Below, piece by piece: positions 60,829 to 64,000 of a stretch of 64,000 nt of DNA. The notes under the pieces were generated by a model. It was not told the DNA's origin. It was given only the letters and a program-made list of their open reading frames with translations, and did no database searches. Made by a program: the position numbers and the translations under genes. The stretch lies in contig NZ_CP071793.1 of assembly GCF_017498545.1 (NCBI RefSeq), positions 2,790,001-2,854,000 of the forward strand, in the 5' to 3' direction. Source of the DNA: Sulfidibacter corallicola. GTDB taxonomy: Bacteria > Acidobacteriota > Holophagae > Acanthopleuribacterales > Acanthopleuribacteraceae. Each line of letters starts with the position of its first letter. Positions within the stretch are counted from its first letter, which is position 1.

Positions 60829-61836
60829 GTGGCGGTGACCGACGAACGGTTCGAATTCGCACGCCGACGGCTGACCGCCGGCGAGCCGGTCGTGCTGATG
60901 CTGGTGGTGTCCGTCAAGGGCAGCACACCGGGCAAGCCGGGCTTCAAGGTGGTCGTCGACCGCCAAGGCGGTCACCGCGGTACCATCGGCGGCGGCATCA
61001 TGGAGCTCAACCTGTTGGATCGGGCACGCGAGATGTTGGCGGATGGGCAACACAGGCCCGAGCTGGTGACGCAGGTTCACCACAAGAACGCTCCGCTCGA
61101 GCAGCAGTCGGGCATGATTTGCGCGGGCACGCAGTGGTTGCTGCTCGTGCCGATGACGCCGGCCGACCTCCCGAGCCTGGCGAACATCTGCACCAGCTTG
61201 TCCGAAAATCGGCCGGGTCTTCTGGAAATCGATCCCGGTGGATGGCGGTTCGTGGAGGGCGCCTCGTCCCCTGAACGCCACGTGTGGCGCGACGCGGCGG
61301 AGCAGCCGTGGCAGTGGCGCGAGATCCTGGGCATGCCCGACACCGTGCATGTCATCGGCAGCGGTCACGTGGGCCTGGCGGTGTGCCGTACCCTGTCGCT
61401 GTTGGATCTGCGGGTGGTGGCCTACGACCACCGAGCCGAAGTGGATACCTTCACGAACAACACCTGGGCCGCCAAAAAGGTCTGCCTGCCCTACGAGGCG
61501 TTGGGCGACCACATCGAGGAAGGGCCCTACTCGTACGTCGTCATCGTGACGACGGCATTCCACACCGACGCCGCGGCACTTCAAGCCGTGATCCACAAGG
61601 ATTTGCGCTATCTCGGTCTGATGGGATCGGCGGCGAAGATCCGCGAGATCTATCGAACCCTGAAGGCGGCCGGTACACCGGAAGACCTGTTGGCCAAGGT
61701 GCGCGCACCGATCGGCATTCCGATCGGGCCCGAAACGCCGGCCGAGATCGCGGTCAGCATCGCGGCCGAGATCGTTCAGGAGCGCCGTCGGCCGCCGGGC
61801 GAAGCACGCACACCGGCGCGGCCTGGATCTTCGTGA
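60829..61836 (+). CDS. xdhC: XdhC/CoxI-family molybdenum cofactor maturation protein
   Basis: A 335-residue cytoplasmic protein. The N-terminal XdhC/CoxI domain contains VSVKGSTPGKPGFKVVVD and GGHRGTIGGGIMELNLLDRA; the C-terminal Rossmann domain contains MPDTVHVIGSGHVGLAVCRT, KKVCLPYEALGDHI and YLGLMGSAAKIREIYRTLKA. XdhC binds and sulfurates the molybdenum cofactor and inserts it into XdhB. GTG at 60829 follows GAGGGGGAAG; another GTG six bases later is an alternative. It completes the xdhABC operon, 51 bp after xdhB. Confidence 0.9.
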   Translation: MAVTDERFEFARRRLTAGEPVVLMLVVSVKGSTPGKPGFKVVVDRQGGHRGTIGGGIMELNLLDRAREMLADGQHRPELVTQVHHKNAPLEQQSGMICAGTQWLLLVPMTPADLPSLANICTSLSENRPGLLEIDPGGWRFVEGASSPERHVWRDAAEQPWQWREILGMPDTVHVIGSGHVGLAVCRTLSLLDLRVVAYDHRAEVDTFTNNTWAAKKVCLPYEALGDHIEEGPYSYVVIVTTAFHTDAAALQAVIHKDLRYLGLMGSAAKIREIYRTLKAAGTPEDLLAKVRAPIGIPIGPETPAEIAVSIAAEIVQERRRPPGEARTPARPGSS

Positions 61837-61845
61837 ATAACGATT

Positions 61846-62470
61846 GAAATGTCGACCCAGCGTCCTGGGCGGGGCCGACACCTATCGGGCATCACGCCGC
61901 TCTGGAATTGCGGGTACTCCCGGGGTGGATCGCTTTGAATGGTTCATCGGGCCGATGAACCTACCGGGTACCGCCACTCCCTCAATATGCGGGCACTCCC
62001 GGGATGGATCGCTTCCAACGGTTCATCGGGCCGATGAACCTACCGGGCACTGACTCGCCCTCAGTATGCGGGCACTCCCGGGATGGATCGCTTTGAATGG
62101 TTCATCGGGCCGATGAACCTACCGGGTACGGCCACTCCCTCAGTATGCGGGCACTCCCGGGATGGATCGCTTCTAACGGTTCATCGGGCCGATGAACCTA
62201 CCGGGCACTTCTGGGATGGATCGCTTCTAACGGTTCATCGGGCCGATGAACCTACCGGGTACGGCCACTCCCTCAGCATACGGGCACTCCTGGGATGGAT
62301 CGCTTCGACATGTGGGCCCAGCGTCCTGGCGGGCACGGCACCTACTGCAGCGCCGACCCCATGGACTTACGGGAACCCCTCGGAGGGATCACTTCGGCCA
62401 AGTCATCCGGCGGACGCAGCTACAGGCACCAGGCCCCACTTCGACTGCGGGAACGACCGGGAAACCCCGC
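61846..62470 (+). repeat. Tandem array of the dispersed palindrome repeat family, 79-bp period
   Basis: About eight units fill the gap between xdhC and hen1. The block ATGCGGGCACTCCCGGGATG recurs at 61987, 62066 and 62145 (period 79), each followed by GATCGCTT, then GGTTCATCGGGCCGATGAACC, then CCTACCGGG-AC. A shortened unit follows near 62205, and outer units carry other cores (GACCCAGCGTCCTGGG near 61853; GGGCCCAGCGTCCTGG near 62316). Units decay to the right, ending close to the hen1 stop codon at 62476. Confidence 0.9.
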
Positions 62471-62475
62471 TTCGG

Positions 62476-63885
62476 TCAAGAGGCGCTCCTGCGGAAGACG
62501 GCCATCTGCGTCGGCGGACCGAAGACCTCGTGCCGCTCGCCGATCGGCGCGAATTCCACCTGGTAGCCGTGGCGTTGCGCCACGCCTTCCGCCCAGGCGC
62601 GAAACTCGGCCCGCGTCCACTCGAAACGGTGATCGGCGTGGCGCAGGGTCCCCTCCGGCAAGGTTTCGAACGTGGCGTTGTACTCGACGTTGGGCGTCGT
62701 CACCAGCACCAGCCGCGGCATGGCATCGCCAAAAACGACCCCTTCCAAATGGGTCAGGCGCTCCAGCTCCATGTGCTCGATGACCTCCATCAGGCAGGCC
62801 GCATCGAAGCCCCGCAAGCGATGATCGCGGTAGAGCAGGCTTCCGTGAATCAACGTGACGCGCTCGCGATAGGCGGGCGCCAGATGCTCCAGCTTCAGTC
62901 GGCGGGCGGCGATCTCCAGGTCGCGGTGGTTGACGTCCAAACCCAGGACCCGCTTGAACTGCTTGTGGCGCAGGAGTCCCTGCAGCAACCGCCCCTCGCC
63001 GCACCCCAGATCGGCCACGCTCTGCGCCCCCTCCTGCGCCAAGGTCGCCATCACCGTTTTCATGCGCAGCTCGTTGAGGCTGATCTTGGATTCCAGTCGC
63101 TCCTCGCGGGTGGGGGTCGCCTCTTCGGAAGCGTCTTCCGGTTCGGCCTCACCCTCGCGGAGCCGGTCCAAGGCGATCCGCGTCAAACTGCGACGGTCGC
63201 TCAGGTACCGCCGGGTGATCAAGTCGCGAGCCGGGTGATCGGCCAGCCAGCAATCGCCGTGGTGAAGCAGCTTCTCGATTTCCTGACGATCCACGTAGTA
63301 GTGCTTTTCGCGGTCCAACACCGGAATCAGGACGTAGACGTGGCTCAGGAGATCCTGCAAGCGACACGTTTTGGTCAGGGTCACGGTGAAATAGGGGCTG
63401 TCACCCCACTCCGGGAAGTTCGCATCCAGCGGATGTCCTTGGGCTTCCACCCCATAGCCCAAGGGCTCGAACAGATCGCGCAGCAACGCCTCCCCGCCGC
63501 GACAGGGTATCGCCGAGAAGGTGACGGTCAGCGGCAGGGCCCGGTCCGGCAGCTCCGGCTTCGGATTGCAGGTTCCCGACAACGCGGTTCCAAAGACTCG
63601 CGAAATCGCGGTGCTCAGAAAAGACGAGGCAACGTAGGGTCGATCGTTGACATAGTGCTGCAGCGATCGAGCGGTTTGCGGCGGCGCCTTGAACGAGCGC
63701 ACCAAATCGATGGGATCGATGTCCAGCAGCAAGGCGGCCGTGCACCGCTCCGGCTCGGCCACCGGATAGAAGACGTGGGCCTTGCCGAAGCTGAGTTCGA
63801 AGGTCTGGAGCCGATCCGGGTGCTTGTGCAAAAGGAATCCCAGATCGGTGGCGGGCGCAAGGGTGTTGGTTATCGTCATCAACAT
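62476..63885 (-). CDS. hen1: RNA 3'-terminal ribose 2'-O-methyltransferase Hen1
   Basis: A 469-residue bacterial Hen1. The N-terminal ~240 residues are the ligase-activating domain of the bacterial enzyme (FFV-type fold, e.g. YVNDRPYVASSFLSTAISRV FGTAL, in parts; CNPKPELPDRALPLTVT). The C-terminal methyltransferase has SAM motif SVADLGCGEGRLLQGLL (~289-305), GLDVNHRDLEIAARRLK, and the metal-binding EVIEHMELERLTHLEGVVF with Glu367, Glu370 and His371, plus His in RHADHRFEWTRAEF. It 2'-O-methylates the 3' end of a cleaved RNA before Pnkp seals it, making the repaired site resistant to the ribotoxin. ATG at 63885 has AAGGAGG 7 nt upstream. The preceding gene ends 12 bp upstream. Confidence 0.95.
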   Translation of the reverse strand: MLMTITNTLAPATDLGFLLHKHPDRLQTFELSFGKAHVFYPVAEPERCTAALLLDIDPIDLVRSFKAPPQTARSLQHYVNDRPYVASSFLSTAISRVFGTALSGTCNPKPELPDRALPLTVTFSAIPCRGGEALLRDLFEPLGYGVEAQGHPLDANFPEWGDSPYFTVTLTKTCRLQDLLSHVYVLIPVLDREKHYYVDRQEIEKLLHHGDCWLADHPARDLITRRYLSDRRSLTRIALDRLREGEAEPEDASEEATPTREERLESKISLNELRMKTVMATLAQEGAQSVADLGCGEGRLLQGLLRHKQFKRVLGLDVNHRDLEIAARRLKLEHLAPAYRERVTLIHGSLLYRDHRLRGFDAACLMEVIEHMELERLTHLEGVVFGDAMPRLVLVTTPNVEYNATFETLPEGTLRHADHRFEWTRAEFRAWAEGVAQRHGYQVEFAPIGERHEVFGPPTQMAVFRRSAS

Positions 63886-63897
63886 CTGGATCCTCCT

Positions 63898-64000
63898 TTA
63901 CAAACGCGGGTCGACCGGCTGAGATTCAAGCGCCAGAACGCCAAGCGAACACTCGTGGACGCGCCGCAACGGCTCGCGTCGCACGAATCGGGTCAGGCCT
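63898..64000 (-). CDS. pnkp: Polynucleotide kinase-phosphatase Pnkp, C-terminal end (5' part beyond window)
   Basis: On the minus strand an open frame enters from the right edge and ends with TAA at 63898-63900, 12 bp before hen1. Its last 33 codons read ...RFVRREPLRRVHECSLGVLA and LESQPVDPRL, which matches my memory of the conserved C-terminus of bacterial Pnkp (adenylyltransferase domain), the standard partner of Hen1. The two form the Pnkp/Hen1 RNA repair complex. Only this tail is inside the window, so the call depends on a short stretch plus the operon context. Confidence 0.75.
   Translation of the reverse strand, partial: GLTRFVRREPLRRVHECSLGVLALESQPVDPRL

Noticed and set aside
58423..61881. 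Very long minus-strand open frame antisense to xdhB and xdhC
   Set aside because: It is the mirror of highly GC-biased coding sequence: third-position GC in the real genes leaves the opposite frame open. Its translation shows no domain, and the plus-strand genes have clear motifs and ribosome-binding sites.
61846..62470. The repeat array as a CRISPR
   Set aside because: Units are adjacent with no unique spacers of constant length, the repeat is ~79 bp and contains its own palindrome, and no cas gene is in the window.

Overview
The window is about 64 kb of GC-rich bacterial chromosome. Several features point to a member of the Acidobacteriota, perhaps a Holophagae/Acanthopleuribacter-like lineage: an Oar-type TonB-dependent receptor with an N-terminal carboxypeptidase-regulatory domain, a receptor-like Ser/Thr kinase, a single-copy polar-type flagellar cluster and large secreted multi-domain proteins. 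This assignment is an inference from gene content only; no rRNA or marker gene in the window settles it.

Layout. From 1 to 20.4 kb almost everything is on the minus strand: a truncated TonB-dependent receptor, an ATP-grasp ligase, a phospholipase C/acid phosphatase-like phosphoesterase, a secreted subtilase, a two-gene unit of a cupredoxin-like protein and a Cache/HAMP Ser/Thr kinase, a GAF histidine kinase, and a five-gene translationally coupled operon built around a MoxR-type AAA+ ATPase (14.0-20.4 kb). The MoxR operon is the best candidate for an incompletely described system. From 20.7 to 24.6 kb come a serine hydrolase, two small unknowns and an FmdB-type zinc ribbon. From 25.4 to 41.4 kb runs a large flagellar cluster read leftward: flgD, two tandem flgE-like genes, a terminator, a good sigma-54 promoter, then fliL, fliN, fliO, fliP, fliQ, fliR, flhB, flhA, flhF, flhG, fliA, fliM and a fliY-like fliN. 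Flagellin (fliC) lies apart at 54 kb.

From 41.9 kb the plus strand dominates: a 958-residue helical protein of unknown function, a HAD hydrolase, a cation diffusion facilitator, two tRNA-Ser genes behind a clear promoter and ahead of a terminator, a MATE exporter, a 1230-residue secreted protein with C-terminal repeats, plsY, a methyltransferase, and an xdhA-xdhB-xdhC molybdenum hydroxylase operon. The right edge holds a minus-strand RNA repair operon: hen1 complete and the last 33 codons of an upstream gene that reads as the C-terminus of Pnkp.

Gene-free stretches carry a dispersed repeat family. Each unit has conserved outer sequence, a central palindrome that differs between copies, and a conserved CCTACC-GGCAC segment. 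Tandem arrays lie at 24.6-24.9 kb (84-bp period) and 61.8-62.5 kb (79-bp period), with single or decayed copies near 6.1 kb and 25.0-25.4 kb.

All calls come from reading the sequence and translations; no similarity search was run.
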